The notes: generated from the sequence alone by a model not told the origin. DNA of 64,000 nucleotides from Microbacterium enclense (GCA_038182865.1 CP116226.1:1426001-1490000), one strand, 5' to 3'; counted from the first letter of the stretch, positions 24,457 through 32,058 are shown. A program made the numbers and translations.

Positions 24457-24893
24457 CGGTGGTGGGCATGGTCTCCGTGGCGTATGTCAGCGGCGAGGCG
24501 GAGCCGTTCGACGACGGTCGTCTGATCGACCTGCTCACGCAGAGTCGACGCTCCAACCACGCGCACGATCTCACCGGCATGCTTCTGCACCGCCGGGGGC
24601 GGTTCTTCCAGGTGTTGGAAGGTCCGGAGGATGCGGTCGACACCCTTCTCGAGAAGATCCGCGCCGACGGGCGGCACCGCGACGTGCGCGTCCTCCTGCG
24701 CGAGGCGATCGACGCCCGCCGTTTCGATGAGTGGACGATGGGGTACGAACCGATCGGCGCTCCCGTGGGCGCGCCGCCCGAGGGGTTCCGCGACACCTTC
24801 GACGACCTCGAGTCCGACGACGACGACGTCAGCGCACGCGCCGTTCGCGAATTGACCGTGTGGTTCCGGGCGCGAAGCGCCCCCGCGAGCTGA
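24453..24893 (+). CDS. BLUF domain blue-light sensor
   Basis: 146 residues from the GTG at 24453 (ATG at 24468 is possible). The BLUF domain fills about residues 6-100. All residues of the flavin photocycle are present: Tyr11 (VAYVSG), Asn35 (RRSNHAHDLTGML), Gln53 (GRFFQVLEG), Trp94 and Met96 (FDEWTMGY). BLUF proteins bind FAD and switch by a hydrogen-bond change between Tyr and Gln under blue light. There is no EAL, cyclase or other output domain; the 45-residue tail is acidic (DDLESDDDD). Short BLUF proteins act by binding another protein, here perhaps the product of the coupled upstream gene. Confidence 0.88.
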   Translation: MTVVGMVSVAYVSGEAEPFDDGRLIDLLTQSRRSNHAHDLTGMLLHRRGRFFQVLEGPEDAVDTLLEKIRADGRHRDVRVLLREAIDARRFDEWTMGYEPIGAPVGAPPEGFRDTFDDLESDDDDVSARAVRELTVWFRARSAPAS

Positions 24894-24903
24894 TCCGCGA
24901 CCG

Positions 24904-25989
24904 TCAGCCGCGCCACTGCTCCTCGCTTGTGAACGGCACCACGGATGGGGGCGTCGGCCGCGTGCCGATCTCCACACGCGTACCGGCGCGCGCCGATTCC
25001 TGCAGCGCCGTCATCACCTCGAGCACGTGCAGCGCGATCGAGGCATCCGTGCGATCCGAGCCCGTCCGGATGCGATCCAGGATGCCGATCCCCCGACCCG
25101 CGTGCTCGTACCCGGCGCGTTCGGTCACCGCGTGCCACTCGTCTCGACGACCGGCGCGCACGCGCACCTCCCCGTCGAACAGGTTCGGATCCGGAACCGA
25201 CAAGGTGCCCGATTCGCCGTAGACCTCGATCGCGGCCGCATCGCTGACCGGCGCATCGAAGCTGAAGGTCACGGTCGACACCGCCCCGTCCGCGTGCTCG
25301 AGAACCCCCGTGACGTGGGTGTCGACCTCGACGGGGATGACCTCGCCCGCCCGCGGGCCGCTCGCGATGGTCCGCGTGTCCCGCGGCCGCGACGATGCTC
25401 CGGACACCCGGGCGACGGGCCCGAGGAGGTGGAACAGCGTCGTGAGGTAGTACGGCCCCATGTCGAGGAGAGGGCCGCCGCCCTCGCGGTAGTAGAAATC
25501 GGGATGCGGATGCCAGGTCTCGTGCCCGGACGACACCCAGGTCGCGGCGGCCGCGACCGGCCGACCGATAGCCCCGTTCTCCAGTGCTGCGCGCGCGGTC
25601 TGCACGCCCGTGCCGAGCACGGTGTCAGGGGCGCAGCCGAGCCAGGCGTCGCCGCGGGCGTCGACCACGCGATGCGCGTCGGCGAGGGTCGCCGCGAGCG
25701 GCTTCTCCCCGAACACGCCCTTGCCGCCGGCCAGCGCGGCCAGCGCGACCTCGGCGTGTGCGGCGGGGATCGTGAGGTTGAGCACGGTGTCGACCGCCGG
25801 GTCGGCGACGAGCTCGTCGACGCTGAGGGCGCGGCATCCTTCGACGCGTCCCGCCATCTCCTCAGCGCGCGAACGGTCGAGGTCGGCGGTGGCGACGATG
25901 CGCACGTCGGGATGATCGCCGAGCGTGGCGAGGTACTGCGCCGAGATGACGCCGAGGCCGACTATTCCGATACCGTGCGGCTGGCCCAC
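24904..25989 (-). CDS. Gfo/Idh/MocA family oxidoreductase
   Basis: 361 residues from the GTG at 25989-25987, with AAAGGGGA upstream. GIVGLGVISAQYL cofactor motif, GEKPLAATLADAH (family EKP motif), and DMGPYYLTTLF in the C-terminal domain, a form found in myo-inositol and sugar 3-dehydrogenases. The start lies 28 bases inside the ThuA gene, so the two are translationally coupled. Controlled, by context, by the LacI protein transcribed away from them. Probable sugar or glucoside dehydrogenase. Confidence 0.87.
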   Translation of the reverse strand: MGQPHGIGIVGLGVISAQYLATLGDHPDVRIVATADLDRSRAEEMAGRVEGCRALSVDELVADPAVDTVLNLTIPAAHAEVALAALAGGKGVFGEKPLAATLADAHRVVDARGDAWLGCAPDTVLGTGVQTARAALENGAIGRPVAAAATWVSSGHETWHPHPDFYYREGGGPLLDMGPYYLTTLFHLLGPVARVSGASSRPRDTRTIASGPRAGEVIPVEVDTHVTGVLEHADGAVSTVTFSFDAPVSDAAAIEVYGESGTLSVPDPNLFDGEVRVRAGRRDEWHAVTERAGYEHAGRGIGILDRIRTGSDRTDASIALHVLEVMTALQESARAGTRVEIGTRPTPPSVVPFTSEEQWRG

Positions 25990-26669
25990 AGGAGTCCCCT
26001 TTCGATGATGGTGCGGACCGACGGCTCGCGCAGCACGTCGGGGGTGTGCCCGGGGGTCGCGACGAACACGCGCCCCGCACCCCACTGCCGGGTCCACACC
26101 GCCGGTGACACCACGGGGCGATGCCACGGGTGGTACGGCTGGACGGGGTGGGTGGTGGTGGCCAGCACGTCGTTCAGATCGTCGGTGAGCACCCAGTACT
26201 GCTCGGTGTCGAGGTCGAAGTCCGTCAGGCCGGCGGTGATGTCGTGCGTACGGCCGAGGTCGGTGAACTCGACGCGGTAGGGGAGGAAGTTGTCTTCCTC
26301 GGTGCCGTGTCGCTGATCCGGATGCCGACCGGGGTGCGTGGCGAACTGCCCGCCGACCAGCTGCAGGTAGTCCGACGAGGCGCGGTACGAGTCCGCGATA
26401 CCGCCGTGCCACCCCGCGAGGCCCATACCGTTCTCGACCGCAGTGCGCAGCCCCGCGACTGCCTCGCGAGAGATCTCCGACATCGTCACGCACTGCACGA
26501 CGAGGTCGACCCCGGCCATTTCGTCGGCGTCGGCGTAGACGTCGTTCGTTTCGCTCACACGGACGTCGAAACCGTTCTCGCGCAGGAACGGGAGGAACAT
26601 CTCGGTGGCCTTGACCGGGTGGTGGCCGTTCCAGCCTCCGCGCACGACGAGTGCTCGTCGATGGCTCAT
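25962..26669 (-). CDS. ThuA-like domain protein
   Basis: 235 residues. ALVVRGGWNGHHPVKA at the N-terminus, GLAGWHGGIADSYR (the glutamine-amidotransferase-like elbow without Cys) and VFVATPGHTPDVL are typical of ThuA. A strong GAGGAGG stands 5 bases before the ATG at 26669. First gene of the minus-strand unit ThuA-dehydrogenase. The upstream 99 bases contain a perfect LacI-type operator. Confidence 0.86.
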   Translation of the reverse strand: MSHRRALVVRGGWNGHHPVKATEMFLPFLRENGFDVRVSETNDVYADADEMAGVDLVVQCVTMSEISREAVAGLRTAVENGMGLAGWHGGIADSYRASSDYLQLVGGQFATHPGRHPDQRHGTEEDNFLPYRVEFTDLGRTHDITAGLTDFDLDTEQYWVLTDDLNDVLATTTHPVQPYHPWHRPVVSPAVWTRQWGAGRVFVATPGHTPDVLREPSVRTIIERGLLWASRTVSE

Positions 26670-26729
26670 TCGTCCTCCTCGTTGTGGATGGATGCCACCC
26701 TCGCACGGCCCCCGCGACGTGGCACGAGG

Positions 26730-26741
26730 TTTTGCGCAAAA
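26730..26741. promoter_or_regulatory. LacI-type operator between ThuA and lacI-family gene
   Basis: Perfect palindrome ttttgcgcaaaa with central CG, the classical shape of LacI/GalR operators. It lies in the divergent promoter region, just before TAGGGT (26745-26750), a possible -10 for the regulator gene, so repression of both directions is likely. Confidence 0.8.
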
Positions 26742-26768
26742 GGCTAGGGTGTCCGGCACACTGGGATC

Positions 26769-27758
26769 GTGCCCCGCCCCACGCTCGCCCAGGTCGCCGC
26801 CGCGGCCGGGGTGAGCGTGTCGACGGCGTCGCGAGTACTGCGCGAGCGGGGCGAGATCTCCCCCTCGACCCGGGCGCGCGTGCGCACCGCCGCGACCGAC
26901 CTCGGCTACGGCGGCGGCGGACCCGGGCGCCCGCGCGCGGGTACCGCCCGGCTCATCGACCTGGTGCTCGGTCGCTACGACGGCCCGTACAACGAGGAGG
27001 TCGTCGTCGGCGCGCGCGAGGCGGCGACGCGTCTCGGTTACGACCTCGTGCTGACCGCCGAGCGGCAGGACCCGGCCGACGACTGGCCCGCACGCATCGC
27101 GGCGCGCGGCTCGGGCGGGGTGGTGCTCGGCCTGATCGTCCCCACCGCGCGTCAGCGCGCGATCCTCGCCGCCGCGGCCATCCCCCTCGTGCTGTTCGAA
27201 CCCTCCTCGGAGTCGCGCGTGCCGCTGCCGAGCATCCGCACGACCGATCGAGCCGGAGGCGCCGCCGCCGCGGAGCACCTGCTCGCCCGCGGCGCCCGCC
27301 GCTTCGTCGTGGTCGACGGTGCACCCTCTTACCGCTGGGGTCGGGCGCGCGTCGAGGGATTCCGCGCGGCCCTGGCGGAAAGGGCTCCGGATGCCGCTGT
27401 CCACCGCGTCGCCACGGGCTGGAGCGCGGCGGGCGCCCGCCGCGTCGCCCGCGCGACCCTGGATGAGCTTCCGGGCGACGGCCTCGTCGGCGTCTTCGCC
27501 TGTTCGGACGAGATGGCCGCCGGCGTGTACGCGGGCGTCGCCGACGCGGGACTGCGCATCCCCGACGACGTGCTCGTCGTGGGATTCGACGACGTCCGTG
27601 GCGCGCGCTGGCTGCGCCCCGCGCTGACGACGGTGCGCCAACCGATCCGCGAGATGGCGGCCGCGGCGGTGGAGGTGCTCGTGCGGCCGCCGTCGACGGA
27701 CGAACCGGTGACCATCGAGCTCCCGACACGATTGATGGTGCGGGGGTCGACGGGGTGA
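26769..27758 (+). CDS. LacI family transcriptional regulator
   Basis: 329 residues, GTG start. N-terminal helix-turn-helix TLAQVAAAAGVSVSTASRVL (residues 5-24) with hinge helix, then a periplasmic-binding-protein-like sugar domain (VVLGLIVPT, GVFACSDEMAAGVY, VGFDDVRGARWLRPALTTV). The second Ala of the usual hinge region is followed by a Gly-rich loop GGGGPGRPRAG. It is divergent from ThuA/dehydrogenase with a perfect operator between. Ligand unknown, probably a sugar from the same pathway. Confidence 0.93.
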   Translation: MPRPTLAQVAAAAGVSVSTASRVLRERGEISPSTRARVRTAATDLGYGGGGPGRPRAGTARLIDLVLGRYDGPYNEEVVVGAREAATRLGYDLVLTAERQDPADDWPARIAARGSGGVVLGLIVPTARQRAILAAAAIPLVLFEPSSESRVPLPSIRTTDRAGGAAAAEHLLARGARRFVVVDGAPSYRWGRARVEGFRAALAERAPDAAVHRVATGWSAAGARRVARATLDELPGDGLVGVFACSDEMAAGVYAGVADAGLRIPDDVLVVGFDDVRGARWLRPALTTVRQPIREMAAAAVEVLVRPPSTDEPVTIELPTRLMVRGSTG

Positions 27759-27996
27759 GGCGCGGTCGCGGCGATCGCGGACGGTCTCGCGTCGGGGGTG
27801 CCGTGGCCGCGCCGCTGGACCTGGGCACGCCCTCGTCACCGAAGGCATCCGTGTGACGAGCGGAGGACGGGGATGCGCCGGAGGATCCCGCCGGGGCGAT
27901 TCATCCTCCGTTCGTCCCTGGGTCTCCGTTCGTCCCTGGGCCTCCGCGCGTCACGGGACCCCACGCCGTCCCGCCGTCGCGCGCTAGGGTCGCGGG
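27759..27996. other. Spacer with short tandem repeat
   Basis: 238 bases without a gene. ctccgttcgtccctggg occurs twice (27907-27923, 27925-27941), followed by a degenerate third copy. An inverted repeat ctcgtcac / gtgacgag spans 27832-27861. TAGGGT (27985-27990) is a probable -10 for the next gene, 6 bases before its GTG. Confidence 0.55.
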
Positions 27997-28620
27997 GTGA
28001 CTTCGCGCCGTGCTCGCCCGATCGCGCGTCTCGTCGCGGCGGGCGTCGCGGTCGCTGTCGTGCTGGTCGCGTACGGACTGCGCCTCGCCGCCGGCGACGG
28101 GAATCCGTTCGACTTCTTCGGCTACTTCACGAACCAGACGAGCAGCCTGACCGCTCTCGTGCTGATCGCGGTCGCCCTTCGCCGGCTCGCTGGTCGCGGG
28201 ATTCCCGAGGCGCTCGCCATCGCCTGGGGTGTCGGCACGGCCTGTCTCATCGTGGTGGCCGTCGTCTACAACACTCTGGTGCCGGGAACGGGGTCGGCGC
28301 CGCCCTGGGTGAGCGTCATCCTCCACATCGTGTTCCCGGTGTTCGTCGTGGTCGACTTCGCCTCGGCATCCGATCGTCCTCGCCTGCGCTGGCGTGCGCT
28401 CTGGTGGGCGCTGCCGTACCCCTGCCTGTGGCTCGTGGTCGTCCTCGTGCGCGGGCAGACGGACGGGTGGGTCCCGTACGGGTTCCTCCTGCCCGAGCGC
28501 GGCCCGCTGTCACTCGTGGCCCATGTCGTCGGCATCCTGGCGCTCTTGGTGCTCGCGGCGACGGGAGTGTGGGGACTGAGCCGGGCCCGCCCTCTCGTCA
28601 GCGCGTCGCACCGCTCCTGA
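27997..28620 (+). CDS. Pr6Pr family membrane protein
   Basis: 207 residues, about six transmembrane helices. FDFFGYFTNQTS (about 32-43) is the signature of bacterial Pr6Pr/FAR-17a/AIG1-like proteins, and VVYNTLV, HIVFPVFVVVDF and DGWVPYGFL are also typical. Eukaryotic relatives are hydrolases of fatty-acid esters of hydroxy fatty acids; bacterial function is unproven. TAGGGT lies 6 bases before the GTG, so the message is probably leaderless. Confidence 0.83.
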   Translation: MTSRRARPIARLVAAGVAVAVVLVAYGLRLAAGDGNPFDFFGYFTNQTSSLTALVLIAVALRRLAGRGIPEALAIAWGVGTACLIVVAVVYNTLVPGTGSAPPWVSVILHIVFPVFVVVDFASASDRPRLRWRALWWALPYPCLWLVVVLVRGQTDGWVPYGFLLPERGPLSLVAHVVGILALLVLAATGVWGLSRARPLVSASHRS

Positions 28621-28698
28621 CGGTGTGGTGTTCGCGGTCGGTGCCGGGGTGCTCGTCACCGCCGCCGCGGCGTACCGGGGCGAGGACTCGCGCGCCGA

Positions 28699-29274
28699 TC
28701 AACCGGCCGCGTCGCCGGAGGCCGCCAGCCGTTCGACCTGGCGCGCGATGCGGGCGGCGCGGAGGGCGTCGTTCGTCGCCGTGACCACGGGGTGCAGGAC
28801 GGAGTAGCGAGCGGTCTTGGTCAGAGCCTCGAACGCGCGCGCCGCCGCGGGAGTGGCATCCAGGGCCGCCCGCAGATCGGCCGGAACCTCGATCGTCGCC
28901 GATCCCGCGTACGCGCGGTCCCAGCGGCCGTCGGTCTGCGCGCGAGCGATCTCGTCGGCCCCGCGGGGACGCATCCGCCCCTCCTCGACGAGCCGGGCCA
29001 CGATGTCGACGTTGCGCGTGGACCACATCGACCGCGCGCGCCGTGGCGTGAAGTGCTGGCGGAAGGTCGCGGCATCCCGAGACTGCTTCCGCCCGTCGAT
29101 CCATCCGCTGCAGAGCGCTTCGTCGAGGGCCTCGGCGTAGGTGAGCGAGGTGGGTTCCGTCGTCCCCTTCTTCGCGAGGACGAGCCACACGCCGTCGCTG
29201 ACGCTCTCGTTGTCGTCGAGCCACGCGCGCCAGTGCACGGCGTCAGGAACGGTGAGTTCGGGCGCGTCTGCCAC
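28699..29274 (-). CDS. YdeI/OmpD-associated family protein
   Basis: 191 residues from the GTG at 29274, which has GAGGAG 9 bases upstream. WRAWLDDNESVSDGVWLVLAKK near the start and CSGWIDGRKQSRD (about 65-77), then FTPRRARSMWSTRN, are family hallmarks; the C-terminal part (TKTARYSVLHPV) is the bacteriocin-protection/YdeI-like helical domain. Function in stress is suggested for relatives but unclear. Its upstream region contains a possible pseudoknot-forming sequence. Confidence 0.83.
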   Translation of the reverse strand: MADAPELTVPDAVHWRAWLDDNESVSDGVWLVLAKKGTTEPTSLTYAEALDEALCSGWIDGRKQSRDAATFRQHFTPRRARSMWSTRNVDIVARLVEEGRMRPRGADEIARAQTDGRWDRAYAGSATIEVPADLRAALDATPAAARAFEALTKTARYSVLHPVVTATNDALRAARIARQVERLAASGDAAG

Positions 29275-29451
29275 GGTCGTCTCCTCGTGCGGGGTGGTGC
29301 TTCGCACCCTAGCGGGGGGTTGCGACATCGGGCGGGCGGCGGGCGCCGCGGTTGCGGGGCTGGCACGGGAGGAGATTCCGGGAGCGGAGGAGGGATGCCG
29401 CGCCCACGGTCCTCCCGTGTCGGGAACTCCTCCGCTCCGGGCGCGCGCGCG
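29275..29451. other. Spacer upstream of the YdeI-like gene
   Basis: No gene is seen. Two interleaved inverted repeats are present: cacgggagga (29364-29373) with tcctcccgtg (29410-29419), and cgggagcggaggag (about 29379-29392) with ctcctccgctccgg (29427-29440, one mismatch). Confidence 0.5.
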
Positions 29452-29520
29452 CCGCTGCGCGGCACGCGGAGCCTCCGGCGGCGTGGGCCCACACCCGCGG
29501 CTTCGATTCACGGCAACACG

Positions 29521-29561
29521 AAAGCCCTCCCGAACGGCCTGCGGCCGCCCGTGAGGGCTTT
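29521..29561 (-). terminator. Terminator-like hairpin in the tRNA-Gly array (outermost)
   Basis: aaagccctcccgaacggcc and its partner ending gtgagggcttt form a strong stem. On the minus strand it follows the third extra tRNA 3'-end copy. Confidence 0.65.
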
Positions 29562-29678
29562 GAGGGGCTGACGGGAATCGTCCCCACCGCCCCTCCACGT
29601 CCCGGCTCCGCCGGGCCGCGGAGCCTCGGGCGGCGCGGGCCCACCCGCGGGCGGATCGGTTCCGACGGCACCCACGCG

Positions 29679-29719
29679 AAAGGTCCGCCACACCGGCTAC
29701 GCCGGCATGTCGGACCTTT
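29679..29719 (-). terminator. Terminator-like hairpin in the tRNA-Gly array
   Basis: Stem of aaaggtccg and cggaccttt around a GC-rich inner stem; near-duplicate of the tRNA terminator at 29986-30026. Confidence 0.65.
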
Positions 29720-29827
29720 GGAGGGGCTGACGGGAATCGTCCCCACCGCCCCTCCACGTCCCGCTGCGCGGCACGCGGAGCCTCCGGCGGCGGGGGCCCA
29801 CCCGCGGCTTCGATTCACGGCAACACG

Positions 29828-29868
29828 AAAGCCCTCCCGAACGGCCAGCGGCCGCCCGTGAGGGCTTT
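29828..29868 (-). terminator. Terminator-like hairpin in the tRNA-Gly array
   Basis: Near-identical to the hairpin at 29521-29561 (one base change visible in the loop-side stem). Confidence 0.65.
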
Positions 29869-29985
29869 GAGGGGCTGACGGGAATCGTCCCCACCGCCCC
29901 TCCACGTCCCGGCTCCGCCGGGCCGCGGAGCCTCGGGCGGAGTGGGCCCACCCGCGGGCGGATCGGTTCCTACGGCACCCACGCG

Positions 29986-30026
29986 AAAGGTCCGCCACCC
30001 CGGCTGCGCCGGGATGTCGGACCTTT
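29986..30026 (-). terminator. Intrinsic terminator of tRNA-Gly
   Basis: Directly follows the encoded CCA of the tRNA on the minus strand. Stem aaaggtccg/cggaccttt with inner stem cccggc/gccggg, ending in a TTT run. Confidence 0.8.
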
Positions 30027-30099
30027 GGAGGGGCTGACGGGAATCGAACCCGCGCTGTCTGCTTGGGAAGCAGAAGTTCTGCCATTGAACTACAGCCCC
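30026..30099 (-). tRNA. tRNA-Gly (anticodon CCC)
   Basis: Cloverleaf on the minus strand: acceptor GGGGCTG (30099-30093) pairs with CAGCCCC (30036-30030), anticodon stem TCTGC/GCAGA around loop TTCCCAA (anticodon CCC), T-loop TTCGATT within GCGGG...CCCGT. Discriminator T and CCA are encoded (30028-30026). It reads GGG codons. Confidence 0.95.
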
Positions 30100-30170
30100 G
30101 GATGCCTTGCGGCAACCCGGCCAGCATAACAGCGTCCGGGCCGCGTGCTGGCGGGGCCGAACGGCATCCG

Positions 30171-30237
30171 TCGCCGAAGCCGCAGGTGATTCGCGAGGAC
30201 GCAGGCTTTTGCGGCCGAACGGATGCGGCTTCGGCGA
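30171..30237. repeat. Interspersed palindrome (family D)
   Basis: Perfect 14-base arms tcgccgaagccgca (30171-30184) and tgcggcttcggcga (30224-30237), with a smaller inner stem cgca/tgcg. It lies in the 242-base spacer between tRNA-Gly and dcd. A GC-rich direct repeat ggcgggcggcgggcggggt follows twice at about 30250-30300. Confidence 0.75.
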
Positions 30238-30341
30238 ACGAGTGCGGTCTCGGCGGGCGGCGGGCGGGGTCGTGCGCGGCGGGCGGCGGGCGGGGTGAGG
30301 ACACGTGGGCGCCGCAGCGACGCCCCCTCTAGGCTGGCCTC

Positions 30342-30947
30342 GTGCTGCTCTCCGATCGCGACATCCGTGCCGAGCTCGCCGACGGGCGCCTCGGCCTCGA
30401 TCCCTTCGACCCGGCCATGGTGCAACCGTCGAGCGTCGACGTGCGGCTCGACCGGTACTTCCGGCTGTTCGACAACCACAAGTACCCGTTCATCGACCCG
30501 GCCGAAGACCAGCCCGAGCTCACGCGCCTCATCGAGGTCGATCCCGATGAGCCGTTCATCCTGCACCCGGGGGAGTTCGCCCTCGGCTCCACGTTCGAGC
30601 GGGTCTCGCTGCCCGACGACGTCGCCGCGCGCCTCGAGGGCAAGTCGTCTCTCGGTCGCCTCGGCCTGCTCACGCACTCGACCGCCGGCTTCATCGACCC
30701 CGGCTTCTCCGGTCACGTCACGCTCGAGCTCTCGAACGTGGCGACCCTGCCGATCAAGCTCTGGCCCGGCATGAAGATCGGTCAGGTCTGCTACTTCCGC
30801 CTGACCTCTCCCGCCGAGAACCCCTACGGCTCCGGCCCGTACGGCAACCGGTATCAGGGCCAGCGCGGCCCGACGGCATCCCGCTCGGCGATGAACTTCC
30901 ACCGCACCGACGTCGGTGCGACCGACGCAGGTGCTGCGGGGGGCTGA
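30342..30947 (+). CDS. dcd: dCTP deaminase (Dcd), probably bifunctional dCTP deaminase/dUTPase
   Basis: 201 residues. Trimeric dUTPase-fold protein with PSSVDVRLDRYFRLF (about 29-43), GKSSLGRLGLLTHSTAGFIDPGF (about 100-122; catalytic Glu in the TLELSN strand after it) and a C-terminal YGNRYQGQRGPTASR nucleotide lid. It converts dCTP to dUTP, and in actinobacteria such as Mycobacterium tuberculosis on to dUMP. TAGGCT (30330-30335) is 6 bases before the GTG, so the message is probably leaderless. Followed by an intrinsic terminator. Confidence 0.95.
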   Translation: MLLSDRDIRAELADGRLGLDPFDPAMVQPSSVDVRLDRYFRLFDNHKYPFIDPAEDQPELTRLIEVDPDEPFILHPGEFALGSTFERVSLPDDVAARLEGKSSLGRLGLLTHSTAGFIDPGFSGHVTLELSNVATLPIKLWPGMKIGQVCYFRLTSPAENPYGSGPYGNRYQGQRGPTASRSAMNFHRTDVGATDAGAAGG

Positions 30948-30963
30948 GCGGCCCGCACACGAG

Positions 30964-31007
30964 ATCAGCCCCGTCGAGTCGAGCTCGACGGGGCTGATTG
31001 TTTTCTT
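30964..31007 (+). terminator. Intrinsic terminator after dcd
   Basis: Perfect 15-base stem atcagccccgtcgag / ctcgacggggctgat with a 5-base loop, followed by TGTTTTCTT. Typical Rho-independent terminator 17 bases beyond the dcd stop. Confidence 0.95.
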
Positions 31008-31024
31008 GGGGGCGCCTGCCGCGC

Positions 31025-31089
31025 CATAAACGCGATCCGCGCTCACAAACACGATGTCGTCGCGTTTCTGGTCGCACAGAGCGTTTATG
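31025..31089. repeat. Interspersed nested palindrome, family A copy 2
   Basis: Same length (65 bases) and layout as 5682-5746: outer arms cataaacgc and gcgtttatg, inner arms cacaaacacga and tcgcgtttctg with some mismatches. It lies between the dcd terminator and the 3' end of the His-rich regulator gene. Confidence 0.85.
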
Positions 31090-31094
31090 AGTGG

Positions 31095-31952
31095 TCATTC
31101 GGATGCCGAGGACTCACCGGATGCCGCAGCCTCGCGCCCGCGGACGAATCCGGCGTCGAAGCCGCGCTCGAAGGCGTGCTGTGCGGCACGGTGGGCCCGG
31201 TGCGAACCGCCGGGGCGGTGCTCGCCATCACGGTGCGAGCCGTGACCGTGCCGGCCGAACGCGCCACCGTCGTGGTGATCGCCATCACGGTGTGAGCCGT
31301 GACCGTGTCGGCCGAACGTGCCACCGTCGCCGTGCGCGCCGTGCGCGCCGTGCCCGTCGCCGGAGCCGAACTCCGCGCGCTCGCCGTTCCGGCCGCCTCG
31401 GGGGCCGCCGTGCTCGCCGTGGCCGAGCGCGTCGCGCTCGCCGTCACCGCGCCCGGGGAACGCCGGGCCGAAACCGGGACCGAAGCCCCGACCGAACCCG
31501 GGTCCGAATCCGGGCCCGAAACCCCCGCGTCCGCCGCGGAATCCGCGCGGGCCGGAGTCCGTGGCGTCCACCCCGAGGGCCTCCGACACGGCGTCGAGCG
31601 AGGTGTTCAGCTGTGCCAGCTCGTCGGCAGGGAGGTCGGCGAGAAGGGCGGCGCGGTCGGCGTCCGCCCGGTCGAGGACGGCGCGTCCCTCGTCGGTGAG
31701 CGCCCAGGCGTCGTCGACGCGGACGATCCAGCCGCGCTCGGCCAGGGCCGCGACGCGCTTGCCGCCGCGCGAGATCCGGTCGCTCACCCAGGGGGCGTCG
31801 AGGCGGCCGTCGATCACGCTGAGGATCGCGATGGTCCGCGGGTCGAGGTCGCTCTCGCGGAGCTGCTCGAACAGGCGGTGGTGCAGCGCGTGGCCGACGG
31901 CGGTGAGGCGATGGGCGAGGGCGCGTGCGTCAAGAGAAGAAGAGGTGTTCAT
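31095..31952 (-). CDS. MarR-type winged-helix protein with long Gly/His-rich tail
   Basis: 285 residues from the ATG at 31952, AAAGGA upstream. Residues 1-125 form a MarR-like DNA-binding domain (ALAHRLTAVGHALHHRLFEQL; APWVSDRISRGGKRVAALAERG as recognition region). From about 135 the chain is low complexity: GFGPGFGPGFGRGFGPGFG, then His-rich repeats GRHGHGSHRDG twice. The His clusters suggest metal binding. It is divergent from another regulator with a His-rich N-terminal tract, and three operator copies lie between them. The repetitive tail could also be a disordered linker of no catalytic meaning. Confidence 0.78.
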   Translation of the reverse strand: MNTSSSLDARALAHRLTAVGHALHHRLFEQLRESDLDPRTIAILSVIDGRLDAPWVSDRISRGGKRVAALAERGWIVRVDDAWALTDEGRAVLDRADADRAALLADLPADELAQLNTSLDAVSEALGVDATDSGPRGFRGGRGGFGPGFGPGFGRGFGPGFGPAFPGRGDGERDALGHGEHGGPRGGRNGERAEFGSGDGHGAHGAHGDGGTFGRHGHGSHRDGDHHDGGAFGRHGHGSHRDGEHRPGGSHRAHRAAQHAFERGFDAGFVRGREAAASGESSASE

Positions 31953-31987
31953 GAGGTGTCCTTTCGTGGCGGGAGATCCGCCGATGT

Positions 31988-32045
31988 ATGTCATGTGACA
32001 ACGGATGTACTGTGACATGTATTCCAGATGCTTGTCAAGCGACAT
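31988..32045. promoter_or_regulatory. Three operator copies between the divergent MarR-type genes
   Basis: ATGTC-ATG-TGACA (31988-32000, plus strand), ATGTC-ACA-GTACA (32006-32018, minus strand, imperfect) and ATGTC-GCT-TGACA (32033-32045, minus strand) share the form ATGTC-N3-TGACA. The last is 13 bases before the plus-strand ATG. Both regulator genes probably autoregulate here. Confidence 0.75.
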
Positions 32046-32058
32046 GTAAAATTCCCTC

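Larger units (their letters stand above)
29452..30046. repeat. Tandem duplicated block of tRNA-Gly 3' ends and terminators
   Basis: A block beginning ccgctgcgcggcacgcgg at 29452 recurs at 29761, period 309 bases, with the second copy running into the 3' end of tRNA-Gly. Each block holds two half-units, each with a copy of the last 19 bases of the tRNA gene (gaggggctgacgggaatcg at 29562, 29721 and 29869; the true tRNA at 30028) and a strong hairpin terminator. In the three extra copies the tRNA body is replaced by tccccaccgcccctcc, which can pair with the tRNA 3' end to form an acceptor-plus-T-arm-like hairpin. Long open frames here are artefacts of this structure. Confidence 0.85.

Noticed and set aside
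29452..30046. CRISPR array
   Set aside because: The repeats are about 150 or 309 bases apart, contain tRNA ends and terminators, the spacers are themselves repeated, and no cas gene is near.
29309..30304. Open frames of up to 331 codons over the tRNA-Gly repeat array
   Set aside because: They translate tRNA ends and terminators (recurrent peptides of the type SRQPL or GRWGRFPSAP), so they are artefacts of the repeat.
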